A stretch of 64,000 nt of DNA, from NCBI RefSeq assembly GCF_039555335.1, contig NC_092635.1:56146258-56210257 (forward strand), given 5' to 3'. Shown one piece after another: positions 55,601 through 63,539 of this stretch. The notes beneath the pieces are model-generated. The model had not been told where the DNA came from, did not search any database, and saw only the letters and a program-made list of their open reading frames with translations. This stretch comes from Amphiura filiformis. Taxonomy: Eukaryota > Echinodermata > Ophiuroidea > Amphilepidida > Amphiuridae. The stretch's first letter is position 1; each line of letters opens with the position of its first letter. Made by a program: the position numbers and the translations under genes.

Positions 55601-57655
55601 TATTACTAAAAACTTTCAAAAAAGAAATTGTTAACAGCTATTTTTAATTTTTATTACATGTAAGGTCTCGAAAATCATGTACACCACTTGTGACAAAAAA
55701 GATCATCTACATCTGGTTGCCTGTTAGTTTCATTTATATGTGACCATTGCTTATTTTTTTTGGTCTTATTGAGTGAATAGGATGTATACTAAAACTGTAT
55801 TATGAAAGAAATGTTAGAGACAAAACATTTGTTAACAAAGACAGCGCTTACATAAAGTACATATTTTGGTGTCCGCGTTATGCTTGCGACGTTATGACCG
55901 ACATGTAAAAATGCAAATGTGCTATATTTTTTTTTTTTAAATGGGGTAATTTGTAAACAACAAATACTTCAAATGATATATTTTTATGACATATTTAAAT
56001 ATATGACTGACAAAAAGAAAATAAAAAATAAGTTGAATTAAAGTTAAAGCTGGATATTGTATGCGACAAACTGGACACCGAAGTTATGACCGACACATGA
56101 AAATGAATAATATGTCATAATTTTTAAAAATTGGGTATCTGATAAACAATGAATACTTAAAACAACAGTGTGATATATGTTTAGATAAATTTGCAGGTCA
56201 AATACACTTTTCAAAGTATGACATAATTACAGATAGCTTGTTATTGTCAGTCATAACTGGACACCAAATGATTTGGTGTCCAGTTATGCGCGACCCCACT
56301 GGGCACCTTAAATTCTCTCATGTGCACAAAATTGATGTTATAGAAAGTCATCCACTTATCTATTATGCCACACTTGTGCTGGCCCCACATAAAAATGGCA
56401 ACTTTTAATCTAAACTGACAGAAATTGTACAAAACAGGCCCAATAATTAACTTTTGGGTCAATTTTTGACCATGTATTTTGACCAAAATGCAAATATGCT
56501 GTTTTGAAGGTTACAGCAACTTCTTATAATGTTATTTTATTTTTACATTATAAAAGCTCCTAAACCACATTTAACTTGCAACTTTTTAGCCATTTTGGCA
56601 TTTATATTTTTTGTTTAGCAGGGGTTAAAACATGTTTGGTGTCCGGTTATGCGCGACATTTTAGAGTGATTTCTCCACAGCTATGTGCTACGTACAGATT
56701 TCTGGGCAATCATCGCTGAAAATATTTTGCAGATTTTGAAAGAGTATATAATTCCACTCAATTTAAGCTAACTTTAAAATTGACATTAATATTCAATTTT
56801 GAAATTTTGACTGTATGTCACACTATTGGACCCCAGAATACAATAATGACCCATATCTGATCTCCAAATCATAGTATCTTATTCAATGTATCCAAGTAAA
56901 TTGAACTTGGAATTTCTGATACTTAAAAGGTAATTTCTAGGCCGTCGACCCCCCTACGTCCGACGAGCGTGATCGGTGGTGAAACAATGCAAGTCACGAG
57001 ATGACCCACCTCATTTACAGCCGGTTTCTGTCGTCAAGGCGTGTTCGCGATACAGCCACGTTGCACAAGTGAGGTCAAGACTAATTGGTGACGTCGATAA
57101 CAACGAGTAAACAATGGCTGGGAGAACTGAGAAAGTCGTGTTTTTTAAAAAATGTTTCATCGTGACGATCAGAAACCTCAAAAAACTTTTTTTGATCGCG
57201 CTTGATATGCTAACGATATACAGGTACATTGAAGGATATAAATTGGATGGTAAATAAGCCAAATATTGCAAGAAATCTACTCGCTAGAATTATAGCGTGC
57301 CCGCAAAAAAATGTCCGTCCATGCGAATAGTGACAACGTAAAATCCCGACTAGCACATGCGTAATCCTAGCTCTTTTTACGCAATAATCAGAGAGAGAGA
57401 GATAGCAGACGTACACCGCTGAAGGAATGTGCTTAAATACTATCTATCATAGCTCTCGGTCCCATTCAAAGTTGAACCCACGTTCAAAGTTGTTGAATTC
57501 GGAAACTCTGTGATGGTATTCCGGTATTGCTATTGGTAAGCTTAACCAACCTTTTTTTGAGCCGGCTTTTCGCCGGGCACTGGATCATTCAAAAGATAAA
57601 GCTCATCATCATCCCAGTCATCTTCAAACTCGTCACCAGCTGGACGAAAAGCCAT
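37524..57655 (-). CDS. ASZ1: GASZ/ASZ1 orthologue: ankyrin-repeat, SAM, membrane-anchored germline piRNA-pathway protein
   Basis: Eleven exons: 57551-57655, 51418-51595, 50414-50542, 49598-49706, 48145-48256, 47175-47306, 46690-46790, 45853-46021, 41710-41822, 38542-38767, 37524-37694. Phases agree throughout, giving 514 residues. Seen: acidic head EFEDDWDDDE; ankyrin repeats at about 71-255; SAM at 303-365 (YNDLEMFLHSQEM, DFSLLQCMTESDLEK); a coiled-coil-like segment at 384-458; and a hydrophobic tail anchor near 482-502. Domain order and tail match vertebrate GASZ, which is 475 residues in human. In mouse that protein sits on germ-cell mitochondria in intermitochondrial cement and is needed for piRNA production and transposon silencing. 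Role here is inferred by orthology. Odd: two exons have tandemly amplified 3' ends. KIN lies upstream in divergent orientation. Confidence 0.94.
37983..38088 (-). mobile_element. tRNA-derived SINE head in ASZ1 intron 10
   Basis: On the minus strand GGGAGCATGGTGGCCGAGCG carries a box A-like GTGGCCGAGCGG. Then come GGCTCCGACTCATAAT and GGTGACACCCG in the box B position, followed by TTATGTCCTTGGGGAGG, which resembles the GTGTCCTTGGGCAAGGC region common after tRNA heads in animal SINEs. It abuts the exon 10 duplication at 38089. A pyrimidine-rich tract (37880-37980) follows. Confidence 0.6.
38091..38541 (-). repeat. three extra tandem copies of the 3' part of ASZ1 exon 10 with its splice donor
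   Basis: Units end in AATCTTAATAAG then GTATGTTG, with exon/donor boundaries at 38090, 38241, 38391 and, for exon 10 itself, 38542. Spacing is 151, 150 and 151 bases. Each copy repeats the TGGGAAACTCATGG...CATCAGATGAAATC region. The copy ending at 38241 has lost one base (AAGCCGGGCTGCC), so its frame is shifted. None has a clear acceptor of its own, and reading through the native donor meets TGA within three codons. They are probably intronic relics or alternative donors. Confidence 0.88.
38542..38767 (-). CDS. ASZ1: ASZ1 exon 10
   Basis: Acceptor TTTTTTATTTACAG, phase 2 in, phase 0 out, donor AAG|GTATGT. It encodes residues 383-458. The helical segment begins RHESLGILENIHLHVKYISS and carries LENQAENLSNLDNLSKEAG and SRQLFLELHQMKSNLNK, coiled-coil-like with leucine spacing. 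It aligns in position with the region before the tail anchor of vertebrate GASZ. Its distal 150 bases are amplified downstream. Confidence 0.92.
38768..39332. other. ASZ1 intron 9, 3' part
   Basis: AT-rich with long T runs. Inverted traces of AGGCCAAAAAAAATAAT and TTTTTTTTGGCCTAAG near 38893 and 39106 suggest a decayed palindrome. There is no exon candidate with matching phase. Confidence 0.45.
39333..39828. mobile_element. palindromic MITE family C, copy 3
   Basis: TAAACATCTCAAAAAAGTAA and its inverse are the termini, and the internal blocks match copies 1 and 2 closely. It directly abuts the distal end of the 52-bp minisatellite. Confidence 0.8.
39829..41762 (-). repeat. 52-bp minisatellite, about 38 units, derived from the end of ASZ1 exon 9
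   Basis: The plus-strand unit is TACCTTAACACTGGGCCACT, AGGTGTGCGTACACTACTAG, CTTCCCATTTCT. On the gene strand every unit reproduces ...CCAGTGTTAAG followed by GTAAGAAATGGG, a consensus splice donor, or GCAAGAAATGGG in the variant class. The terminal unit (41711-41762) is the coding end of exon 9. A few units lack 14 bases (38-bp units near 39865, 40115, 40310 and 41490). GC-type units cluster at about 40370-40970, a sign of recent local expansion. No spacers, so not CRISPR. Confidence 0.95.
41710..41822 (-). CDS. ASZ1: ASZ1 exon 9 (end of SAM domain; last 52 coding bases are a minisatellite unit)
   Basis: Acceptor TTGTTGCCTCTCAG, phase 0 in. It encodes IGVEQLGCRKKIIQSIHQLH, the last SAM helices, then GKKWEASSVRTPSGPVL and a split serine codon. 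I chose the donor AAG|GTAAGA at 41710/41709 because it leaves phase 2, which exon 10 requires. A GC donor at 41761 would leave phase 1 and is rejected. If the donor is missed, the frame meets TAA in the next codon. Confidence 0.88.
42366..42634. mobile_element. palindromic MITE family P, copy 2
   Basis: The left arm TGGGCTATTCCATTTAAAAT is intact. The right arm has lost about 10 bases before GATAAGCCCA. It lies in intron 8 of ASZ1. Other intron 8 sequence (41823-42365, 42635-43004) shows nothing recognisable. Confidence 0.8.
43005..44735. repeat. irregularly spaced GTTACCCACTAATCC motif region
   Basis: About ten variants of GTTACCCAC followed by TAATTC, GAATCC, TTAATCC or GTATC occur at about 43005, 43182, 43347, 43365, 43517, 43703, 44005, 44025 and 44380, with an inverted one at 44724-44735. 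The first and last are in opposite orientation and share GTTACCCACNAATTCAA, so they may be the termini of a 1.7-kb transposon with many internal binding-site-like copies. There is no coding content. Confidence 0.6.
44736..45852. other. ASZ1 intron 8, 5' part
   Basis: Weakly inverted blocks (CACCCTGCTACGATAAT near 45022 and TATCATAGCAGGGTACC near 45408) suggest an old palindromic element. A TCTG microsatellite at 45811-45848 lies against the exon 8 donor. No other exon is seen. Confidence 0.45.
45853..46021 (-). CDS. ASZ1: ASZ1 exon 8 (SAM domain)
   Basis: Acceptor TTGTTACAG, phase 2 in, phase 0 out, donor AAG|GTAAGA. It encodes residues 289-345. The SAM core reads YNDLEMFLHSQEMPHLVPVF and IDFSLLQCMTESDLEK, matching the GASZ pattern of a short helix, a xxFL core and a TESDL/REDEF turn. 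The domain continues into exon 9. Confidence 0.94.
46065..46225. mobile_element. short relative of MITE family P
   Basis: CGAAATCCATACACCCCCTC with TGTGAATTTCAAAT, and the inverse side with ATTTGAAATTCACACTCCCT, form a 160-bp palindrome in intron 7. Confidence 0.65.
46344..46623. mobile_element. palindromic MITE family P, copy 3
   Basis: TGGGCTATTCCTTTTAAAAT and the inverse end TTTTAAATGGAATAGCCCA bound it. CTCCCCCTGTGGAAGATTTT and mirror copies are inside. It ends 66 bases downstream of the exon 7 donor. Confidence 0.85.
46690..46790 (-). CDS. ASZ1: ASZ1 exon 7 (ankyrin-SAM linker)
   Basis: Acceptor CCTTGGTAG, phase 0 in, phase 2 out, donor ATCAG|GTAAAA. The correct frame reads IGKFIQSGDCLPDGAF then AVNGDADGAQVAVKQPI. 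The longer open frame on this strand (46585-46938) is in another phase and is not the product. The acceptor is weaker than the others, so the 5' edge is the least certain of the set, but both phases fit. Confidence 0.82.
46888..47050. mobile_element. MITE family B, partial copy 4
   Basis: CACAGTATTTTTGGTGGGAC, TGATTACGAGGAATGTCCTT and CGATATAATACAAATTTTAT match the family B left arm. It lies in intron 6. Confidence 0.6.
47175..47306 (-). CDS. ASZ1: ASZ1 exon 6 (ankyrin repeat)
   Basis: Acceptor TGCTTGTTGCAG, phase 0 both sides, donor ATG|GTAAGG. It encodes residues 212-255. ALHFAAELGDFKLVKTLIEA is a classical ankyrin helix pair, then GTPADIANSQGHDM, the capping repeat. Confidence 0.93.
47307..48144. 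other. ASZ1 intron 5 with dispersed repeat Q copy 2
   Basis: Positions 47960-48131 on the minus strand match the repeat at 2643-2830, beginning TTAACTCTGCGGGTGTCGAC only about 14 bases inside the intron from the exon 5 donor. The remainder is AT-rich and unremarkable. Confidence 0.55.
48145..48256 (-). CDS. ASZ1: ASZ1 exon 5 (ankyrin repeat)
   Basis: Acceptor CCTCATCACAG, phase 2 in, phase 0 out, donor ACA|GTAAGT. It encodes residues 174-211: MTPLMFAAKNGHQTVTDQLI followed by QCGADVNKEDNRGWT, a full ankyrin unit. Confidence 0.94.
48257..48919. other. ASZ1 intron 4, non-coding
   Basis: A GGAGCCCATCACT tandem near 48428-48465 and a CCTGGCTACACCACTGA block, also seen inverted near 26970 as a dispersed repeat, are the only recognisable pieces. 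Confidence 0.45.
48920..49238. mobile_element. TA-flanked MITE with ~80-bp inverted arms
   Basis: TATACGCCGTAGAAGTGACG and its inverse begin the arms. The arms run on through GGATTAACTACCATAGCAAT and GCCCTGCACTACAA. It lies in intron 4 of ASZ1. The TA edges fit a mariner-type mobiliser. Confidence 0.82.
49389..49555. mobile_element. short relative of MITE family P, copy 2
   Basis: GGGGTATTTCAGTTGATACA and the inverse side with GTGGATTTCAACTGGAATAG form the ends. CCATTTGAAATTCACACTCC is shared with the 46065-46225 copy. It ends 43 bases from exon 4. Confidence 0.65.
49598..49706 (-). CDS. ASZ1: ASZ1 exon 4 (ankyrin repeat)
   Basis: Acceptor TTTCTACTGTATAG, phase 1 in, phase 2 out, donor AAAG|GTAGGT. 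It encodes YTPLIAACSRNHEESTATC and VALLLERGANPNAHE. The insertion between the two helices (NHEESTAT) corresponds to the atypical second repeat of vertebrate GASZ (SAHGSEEQ). Confidence 0.93.
49756..50200 (+). pseudogene. Penelope-like retroelement, C-terminal fragment
   Basis: The plus strand, antisense to ASZ1 in intron 3, gives SISAIVDYTVQQNDDINWK, GARRIREVI, an in-frame TGA where the family has tryptophan, then IRKRALNTMNRDEGAHYLSH. The DHV..NH.I.W....I...E....R..KEAIWIRK...MNRDEG.Y.LSH pattern is the end of the Penelope-like protein after its GIY-YIG endonuclease domain. RT and most of GIY-YIG are absent. The following AAGATGGTCGAAACTGTTCG is its non-coding 3' part. Confidence 0.75.
50414..50542 (-). 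CDS. ASZ1: ASZ1 exon 3 (ankyrin repeat)
   Basis: Acceptor TTTTTTTGTGTGAAG (AAG rather than CAG), phase 1 in and out, donor T|GTAAGT. It encodes LQVDCDLQAGWTALMYAAS and KGHTDIVKFLLDKGADPNF, closely following GWTPLMYAA..A..VR.LLDRGA of vertebrate GASZ. Confidence 0.94.
50543..51417. other. ASZ1 intron 2
   Basis: AT-rich, with AAATCAGATTT-type short palindromes near 50845-50875. No gene or bounded repeat is seen. Confidence 0.5.
51418..51595 (-). CDS. ASZ1: ASZ1 exon 2
   Basis: Acceptor ATACTGTATTGCAG, phase 0 in, phase 1 out, donor CGTG|GTATGG. It encodes residues 36-95. A basic, polar linker (QARRPAEQPAKRRDHN) precedes LSPDDFRVAVCRGNLAEVQT, the N-cap ankyrin helix pair equivalent to KKAMTIGDVSLVQELLDSG in human GASZ. 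Reading past the donor keeps an open frame for 18 codons, but it departs from the family. Confidence 0.92.
52206..52803. mobile_element. hAT-type MITE family K, copy 2, 8-bp target duplication GTGCTTGG
   Basis: GTGCTTGG flanks exactly (52198-52205, 52804-52811). The termini are TAAGGCTGTGAC and GTCACTGCCTTA. The centre is a large palindrome with AAATGCTAGGATCATGGTTG, AATTTTAATATGAAAATTGA and AATGCATTTTGATATCATTA mirrored. It shares the core with the copy at 34596-35044. Sited in ASZ1 intron 1. Confidence 0.9.
53098..54176. mobile_element. PIF/Harbinger-type element with TTA target duplication
   Basis: GGCACTTGAAACTTGAT and ATCAAGTTTCAAGTGCC-like ends, continuing through GAGTTTAGC, form termini of about 30 bases. 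TTA flanks both sides. The paralogous empty site at 62061-62075 reads CCATTAAAAAAG. A 3-bp TWA duplication is typical of PIF/Harbinger. The 1.1-kb interior has no transposase; it contains a strong hairpin at 53465-53532 (GGGGTTCATTCATAGGATT). Confidence 0.85.
54219..54909. mobile_element. hAT-type MITE with 8-bp target duplication CTAGAAAC
   Basis: CTAGAAAC flanks both ends (54211-54218, 54910-54917). The termini are CAAGGCTCCCGC and GCGGGAGCCTTG. The single-copy target is intact at 62100-62107. GGACGCAA/TTGCGTCC motifs recur as subterminal repeats. No transposase. Confidence 0.92.
55473..56855. mobile_element. TA-flanked 1.4-kb element with repeated GTGTCCGGTTATGACCGACA motif
   Basis: TATGGGTCATTATTGTATTC with TGGGGTCCAAT, and its exact inverse at 56823-56855, are the termini, with TA at both edges. 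Inside, GTGTCCGGTTATGACCGACA or variants occur near 55500, 55871, 56075, 56250 (inverted then direct) and 56640, at irregular spacing. No protein is encoded. It is in intron 1 of ASZ1. Confidence 0.8.
57551..57655 (-). CDS. ASZ1: ASZ1 exon 1 (start codon)
   Basis: ATG at 57655 in context GCTGTCATGG. It encodes 35 residues starting MAFRPAGDEFEDDWDDDELY, phase 0 out, donor AAAAAAG|GTTGGT. The acidic tract with tryptophan corresponds to SESEDDGWEIGYLD near the human GASZ N-terminus. TTGCTTGATTTAG just upstream looks like an acceptor, so an untranslated first exon further up is possible. Confidence 0.88.
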
Positions 57656-58098
57656 GACAGCTCCTAAATCAAGCAAAAATAATGAGATGTTTTCGTACAA
57701 CTTTTAATTCATTCATGCATTGACCGGAAAAGCCGAAAAGCATGCAAGAGTTAGGGTTGGGCGGTACACCATAGCACGATGCATCGAACACTTGCGAATT
57801 GCAAAGATGTATGGCGAACATAGGCATCTGAGGAATCAATCTGTTCAATATTGCCCATCACTAATTTTGCAATCAATCGTAAACAAAAAACGTATTTCCC
57901 TGTCACTTCGACGTCATATTTTTACCCCGAATTGATGCAACTTTTAACAAAGTAAAGGACACAATTAGTTCAAACCAGTAAGTTAAGTGACAAAGTCGCT
58001 TTTGTCAATTGAAGTTGCACTGAACAGAAGTAGTCAGTACAGTATACTGTTGCTAATATTTTAGGTAAGCTTAAAAAGTAAATTTTTCATGTCTTGTC
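57656..58098. promoter_or_regulatory. 5' flank of ASZ1, no defined promoter motif
   Basis: This is the upstream side of ASZ1. I find no convincing TATA box or CpG-dense block. The open frame at 57720-57935 is unsupported. Confidence 0.35.
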
Positions 58099-58314
58099 TA
58101 TACTAAAATGCAGCAAACCTTTTACGAGCGCGACTACCGTGATGTTGCAAATTCGGCGCTAACAACGCGTACGGCGCACAGTTCATTCATAAATTTCATC
58201 TCAGCAACAACATATCGCCTTAGCAGCCAATCAGAGACAAGTGCGTGCAACGCAGTATATACGCGATGTATCCTTACAATACGCGCGTCAAAGGTTTTCT
58301 GCATTTTAGTATAC
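58099..58314. mobile_element. TA-flanked MITE upstream of ASZ1
   Basis: TATACTAAAATGCAGCAAAC and the inverse end GTTTTCTGCATTTTAGTATA delimit 216 bases. CCTTTTACGAGCGCG is mirrored as CGCGCGTCAAAGG. Confidence 0.75.
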
Positions 58315-58527
58315 TATAGTATAGATACTATCATGACTATAGAGCGATAAACATAGTTCGCAACGCAAACTTAAAAAACCGGCCAAAATAGACACGTCAT
58401 TTATCGGTATGACATTTTCGTATTGGTGCTGCCCTATTTAAGTTTGCACTGAAGTGCCATCTCAATGAATTTGGTGCGCCAAATTTGGATCATGTGCTGG
58501 ATAAATAATAAAGTATTAATGAATGCT

Positions 58528-59435
58528 GGACGGTTCGCACCCTTTCAATTTCGGACCCGTGCACTTTCGCCCCCTTTCTATTTCGCACCCGTGCACTTTC
58601 GCCCCTTTTATACCGCTGGTATTGTGCTGCTGTTGATTGATGCACGATCGATTGCTTGAACTCACGGCGGTGCGGCGTGAAAGTATGTTTATAGTGCTGG
58701 GGCCACGGTCATGATAAACCCGGGAAGGAAGGAAAGAAAGGATATTTTATAACAAAATAGAGGAACGATTTTTTTTCTCAGTATATATTACAGGCCAGAT
58801 ATTTTAGCAGCAGGCTTACCCAAAATAATGAAATAATTAGAATTCAATGATAAAAATAGTAATTAATAATAAATAGTAATAATAATAATAAATTTATATT
58901 TAATTATTAATTATAATATGTATAAAAACAGTGAAAATTTGTTCCAACTGACGACCAAAGGATGGATCCAAAAGGATACAAGTGTCAACAAGCAATGGAT
59001 AAAATTAAAAACAATGAAAGTATGACACAACATCCAATGGGGGAGTAACACAAAACATATAAACGAAGTTAATTTAATAATATAATATGATGATAATAAT
59101 AATAATATGATAATGATAATAATAATAATAACAATGTTAATAATATAAACAAAGTTTATTTAATAATATAATATAATGATAATAATATGATAATAATAAT
59201 AAGAAGAAGAAGAATAACAATGATATGAGGATGAATGCAGATTATTTTTATCATATTCATTTATTATAAATTTTTTGTCTCTTAGTGAAATATTGTATTA
59301 GTCTATGTACATTTTTGCATTATAATTATCTTTTAACAAACTTTTATATTTTATATTTTAGTAATGTTTTAATATCCACACGGACATGTGGAAGATCAAT
59401 ATTGTATTGAACATGTTTTACCGTGTATAAATAAA

Positions 59436-59467
<32 letters not shown>

Positions 59468-61832
59468 CCCCTCACTTTTCTCAAAAAAAATGAGATTTTT
59501 ATACCACTGGAAACCTCTGGCTACATAATGTTTATGTCCAAAAATAATTCTTGCAGATTTAATTGTCTAGCAAAAATATTGTCAATTTTGAATTACGTTC
59601 TGGTGTACCAGAACGAAATTACAACAGTGGCCTATGGAGCAGTGTAATACACATAGTCATGCATAACTCGCATAATGCAAAATCGGAATCAACTGAAATT
59701 TTGGGAATAAGATTTTTCAAGCATATCTACCATGTCTACTAAAAATGTCATAAAAAGATGATACTAGGATCACGAAATACTCCTTTAAGATAGATGTCAT
59801 TTATGCGCCGGACCCTATAGCCTGATCATGCAAACGAAAAAAGAAAGAAAGGAAATAAAGAAAGAAAGGGAAAGAAAAAACCAAATCCAAAGAAATTAAG
59901 ATGAACTGAACAAATCTAATTGATAAAAATCAATTGATTGTTTAAAACTGTTTATTATGTGCAGTGCAGCAACATCCAAAAACAAAACAGGGTTCAAAAG
60001 ACAAAGCAGCTTTATTAAAAAAAAAAAAGAAGAAAAAAAGGCACTATAAAAACGAAAACAAAAAGGAAAAAGAAAAGAAAAATAAAGAAAGAAATTCATC
60101 TCCTTTACACGATCTTTATTATCTAAGAAATAGATGCTATATTACATTATTGACATCTTCGAGTTCAAACATCCCGCCTTAAAATTGTCGGCATATTTAG
60201 CAGATTAAGATATAAGATGTGCCGTGGTGTTAATAAAGCATCGTCATAATGAGTCCGTGATTGACAGGCCAGTAAACAAAATGAATCATGAACACATAAA
60301 TGTCAATCATTTACAATGCAGAATTGGATAGCATTTTTTCCACAAATTTGTTTATTTACTTTATGTTATTTATTAAAACCATATTTATACAGGGCTATTA
60401 CAGGGGCTCTGTGTCATAAAAACAATATAGGCCTACATAACAATTTGTAGAATTATACATAAGCCCTATATATGTAAGAATTTTTTAAAAACATAAAAAT
60501 GCATAAACATCAAAAAATCATACATCACATATATCAAAATTCATTAAAAGTATTTACATTTCTTTGTTTTATACAATTTACGTAACACTTGTAGAAATAT
60601 ATATTAAATTAATTAAGAACACAGACAAAATACATCATTCATTAAAAGACATAAAAGTTAAAACATTTGGTTCATTATTTACATTTCTCATTAAAACGAA
60701 CAGAAAACTTTCCTGATTAATAATATTTTACGATCGTACGTCAAGAGGCATATGGCACTTTTGCGTGTCTGTTTACGGTACCCTACCATTGATTGGACCC
60801 ACACCATACCCGGCGCTTTCGCGTATGTCATTCATTACATAATGGGTTGAAGGAGTCACACTTTATACAATCACGCTGCGCTGCGGCCTGAGAGACTTGT
60901 CAAGCAATCGATCCGCACGGGTGTGTTCTGGGATCTAATATATGCGTGCTACTGCCTAGTCACCGTAGGGCTACATTTGAACCCATGTCACGCCCGGCGC
61001 TTTTCGCGTACTAGTGGCAGCTAATACTGCGGTGAAGAAAGGTGGTGAAAGTCGGCACAGCATTATCGCAAAGCTGCTGCAGGCATTTGTTTTGCTTTGC
61101 GCATTTGTCTTTGAGAAATTTGCTAAATTTTTTTTTTCCATTAGTGTCATGTCAAAGAAGATCAATTCGCAACATAAAGATGGGATAAAATTATAGATTA
61201 TAAGCCATCATATTTTTGGCCATATCAATATTAGGCCCTATAAATTTTATACTTTATAGGCCATAAATAATTGAATACTAAATTATATAGCCTATTATAA
61301 AGTACTAATAAGGTAACATAATTCTAATAACAATAATATAATAATAATTAATATAATAATAATAATAATATTAATTATAATAATAATATAATAAAAATAA
61401 TTAATAGGCTTAAAATAAAATAAAATAGAAATGAAATAAAATAAAATATGCCTAAGTAAAACAAAATAACAAATCAAAAACATAATGAATACCAATCTTT
61501 AGTCGAAGCACATTTAATATATCGTAATAATATTATATAGGCCTATTAAATTCAATCGAACCGGAGAGTCCATCAACATACTATTTGCTTTTGTACACGC
61601 TGGACCCAGTACTACTGGTACTGCAAACACAGACAATCAACACTCAAAAGTCAACCAATACTATACACATACAACACCCCACTGTACCGCCGGGAGTTGA
61701 AGCGATCGATCGTGCATCATCAATCAACAGCAGCACATTACAAGCAGAATAAAAAGGGGGCGAAAGTGCACGGGTGCGAAATTGAAAGGGGCGAAAGTGC
61801 ACGGGTCCGAAATTGAAAGGGTGCGAACCGTC
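58528..61832. mobile_element. 3.3-kb block bounded by ~145-bp inverted arms
   Basis: The left arm (58528-58671) starts GGACGGTTCGCACCCTTTCA, repeats CCCGTGCACTTTCGCCCC twice and ends with GCTGCTGTTGATTGATGCAC. The right arm (61688-61832) is its inverse with a few changes. The contents are microsatellites, a LINE-like 3' tail and AT-rich DNA, with no transposase frame visible. It could be a large non-autonomous transposon or two separate inverted insertions. Confidence 0.65.
58860..59470 (+). repeat. AAT/ATT microsatellites and retroelement-like 3' tail
   Basis: AATAAT tracts are scattered over 58860-59215. TGTATAAATAAAGTTATTAT then (ATT)n at 59438-59468 resembles the 3' end of a LINE or SINE. 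A comparable tract occurs at 61315-61400. From 59471 to 61300 I see only AT-rich DNA with an A-rich run near 60020. Confidence 0.6.
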
Positions 61833-61985
61833 CTGTTTCCGTATTAATTACATAGGTAACCCAGGCCAACCGTAGTTAACACATTTGCTGGTCAGCCAAA
61901 TTCGCCGACAATGTCAATGCATTTTTACATAGAAATTTAAAACTTGTGCCCAAGAAAGAAACCTACATAAATATGTTTTCTATAC

Positions 61986-62310
61986 TTCACTTGACCCAAA
62001 TATATGATTTTTATGGTGATAAGTCACCCGCACATGGAATTTTAGAGGATTTTGATAGCAGTTCCATTAAAAAAGCTGCTATCGCCATGAGACTAAGATC
62101 TAGAAACACCCCGAAATGCCGCTTTGGGGAATTTTGCTAGCTGAATCTTTTTGATGAAAGTCAGTCTTTGACAAGATGTAACTTTGCTACGGAAAGTGCT
62201 ATGAAAAAAAGGTTTTCAGTTTTGGCTTTGTTTACTCAAGGACTTTAATTTGATATATAAAATGATGCAGTTTGATGGCAAATTTGAATTCACCTAGCAT
62301 ACCTAAATTA
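61986..62310 (+). repeat. dispersed repeat R, copy 2 (uninterrupted)
   Basis: Matches the split copy at 53012-55131 along its whole length and carries both empty target sites. The sequence that follows (62311-62560) ends with CTAATAAACTTAATAAAGC and ATT repeats, like a retroelement 3' end. Confidence 0.85.
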
Positions 62311-62838
62311 CAATTTCAAGCATAGGTGCAAGGCAAGAAGTACAAGAAGCTGCGTAATTAATATTATGACAAACATGCAACTATTTAAGCCACAGGAGGC
62401 TTGTATTTTTTAGTGCAAACTCTAATTGAAATCATGCAATGACGTTGCACTAGCTTTTTGTATACACTTCATCCCATACCGTTGTGCAGAGCTACTACGG
62501 TATGGGTTCCCTGTACTAATAAACTTAATAAAGCTACAAATTATTATTATATTCATGACATTATCATGATAATTGATTGAGGCCCCGGATTGAAGCATGG
62601 ATGTTGAATGTTCTGATCATGTAGTCTACAGTTTCTGCCAGAGAAACAACGGTAGTTGTTTACATTTTCAGAGCGTGCACAGCGTAAACACAGAAATTTT
62701 ATTTCAGCACAGACAACAGACACTAAAACCAATAGGGATTTCATGACACGTCCCTCTGACAGACTTGAAAAATTAATAAATGTAGACATGGTACTTGTAT
62801 ATTATGTAAGCCTAGTGACTTGTTCTTTTGTATAGATT

Positions 62839-63312
62839 TAGAGAATAAAAGATAGGATTTTGTCTTTTGCCTATCCAATATCGTGTCATAATGGATGCGC
62901 CGGCATCCACTACTGTGAATATTGGCCAGCCCGGCGCACGATATTGGATAGGCAAAAGACAAAATCCTATCTTTTATTCTCATTCTTATTCAGTTTTAAT
63001 GTATTTTTGCGAGAAAAACTGCCGTTTTTCAGAAAAAAATAAAGTTACTTTTGTGAGGACATCCCCGTTGTTTTAAATGAACGAAACCATCACGAACATC
63101 TAAGCCGCCGAATCGCGTTCTTAGTTCTCGCGTGTATTACGTAACGCATTATCGCTAGCGATCATTGAGGAGCAACAAGCGTGTCGCCGTTATGCGTGGC
63201 GGCGCGTCGCCCTGACTATAAATATCACTATCAACTATTGTGAGATATTATACACCAGAAAACCAATCAAATTACGTGAATTCTTTACAAGACGCACCCA
63301 TTGAATAAGAAT
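62839..63312 (+). repeat. dispersed repeat J, copy 2, with a 47-bp-arm hairpin
   Basis: GAGAATAAAAGATAGGATTT to CCAATATCGTG (62841-62887) is inverted exactly at 62935-62981. The remainder matches 31520-31790. It lies 550 bases upstream of the KIN start codon. Copy 1 has only one arm of the hairpin. Confidence 0.8.
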
Positions 63313-63539
63313 GATGGATCAATTTTCATTTTAGGGAAATATAGTACATCGAGAAAGGCCCTATCAGTGTGTTAGCACAACCATCCATGCCGCCAGGCGT
63401 TGTTGTGCTATCTAGTGGGTCCATTGTAGGTGGACTACAGAAATTTGGTTAACCGAAGTTATGCATGGCGCAGAGAGGTGTACCCGAAAAGCTCCGACAA
63501 TACAATACATGTAGATTTAACCGGGAGATTTAACCCCCT

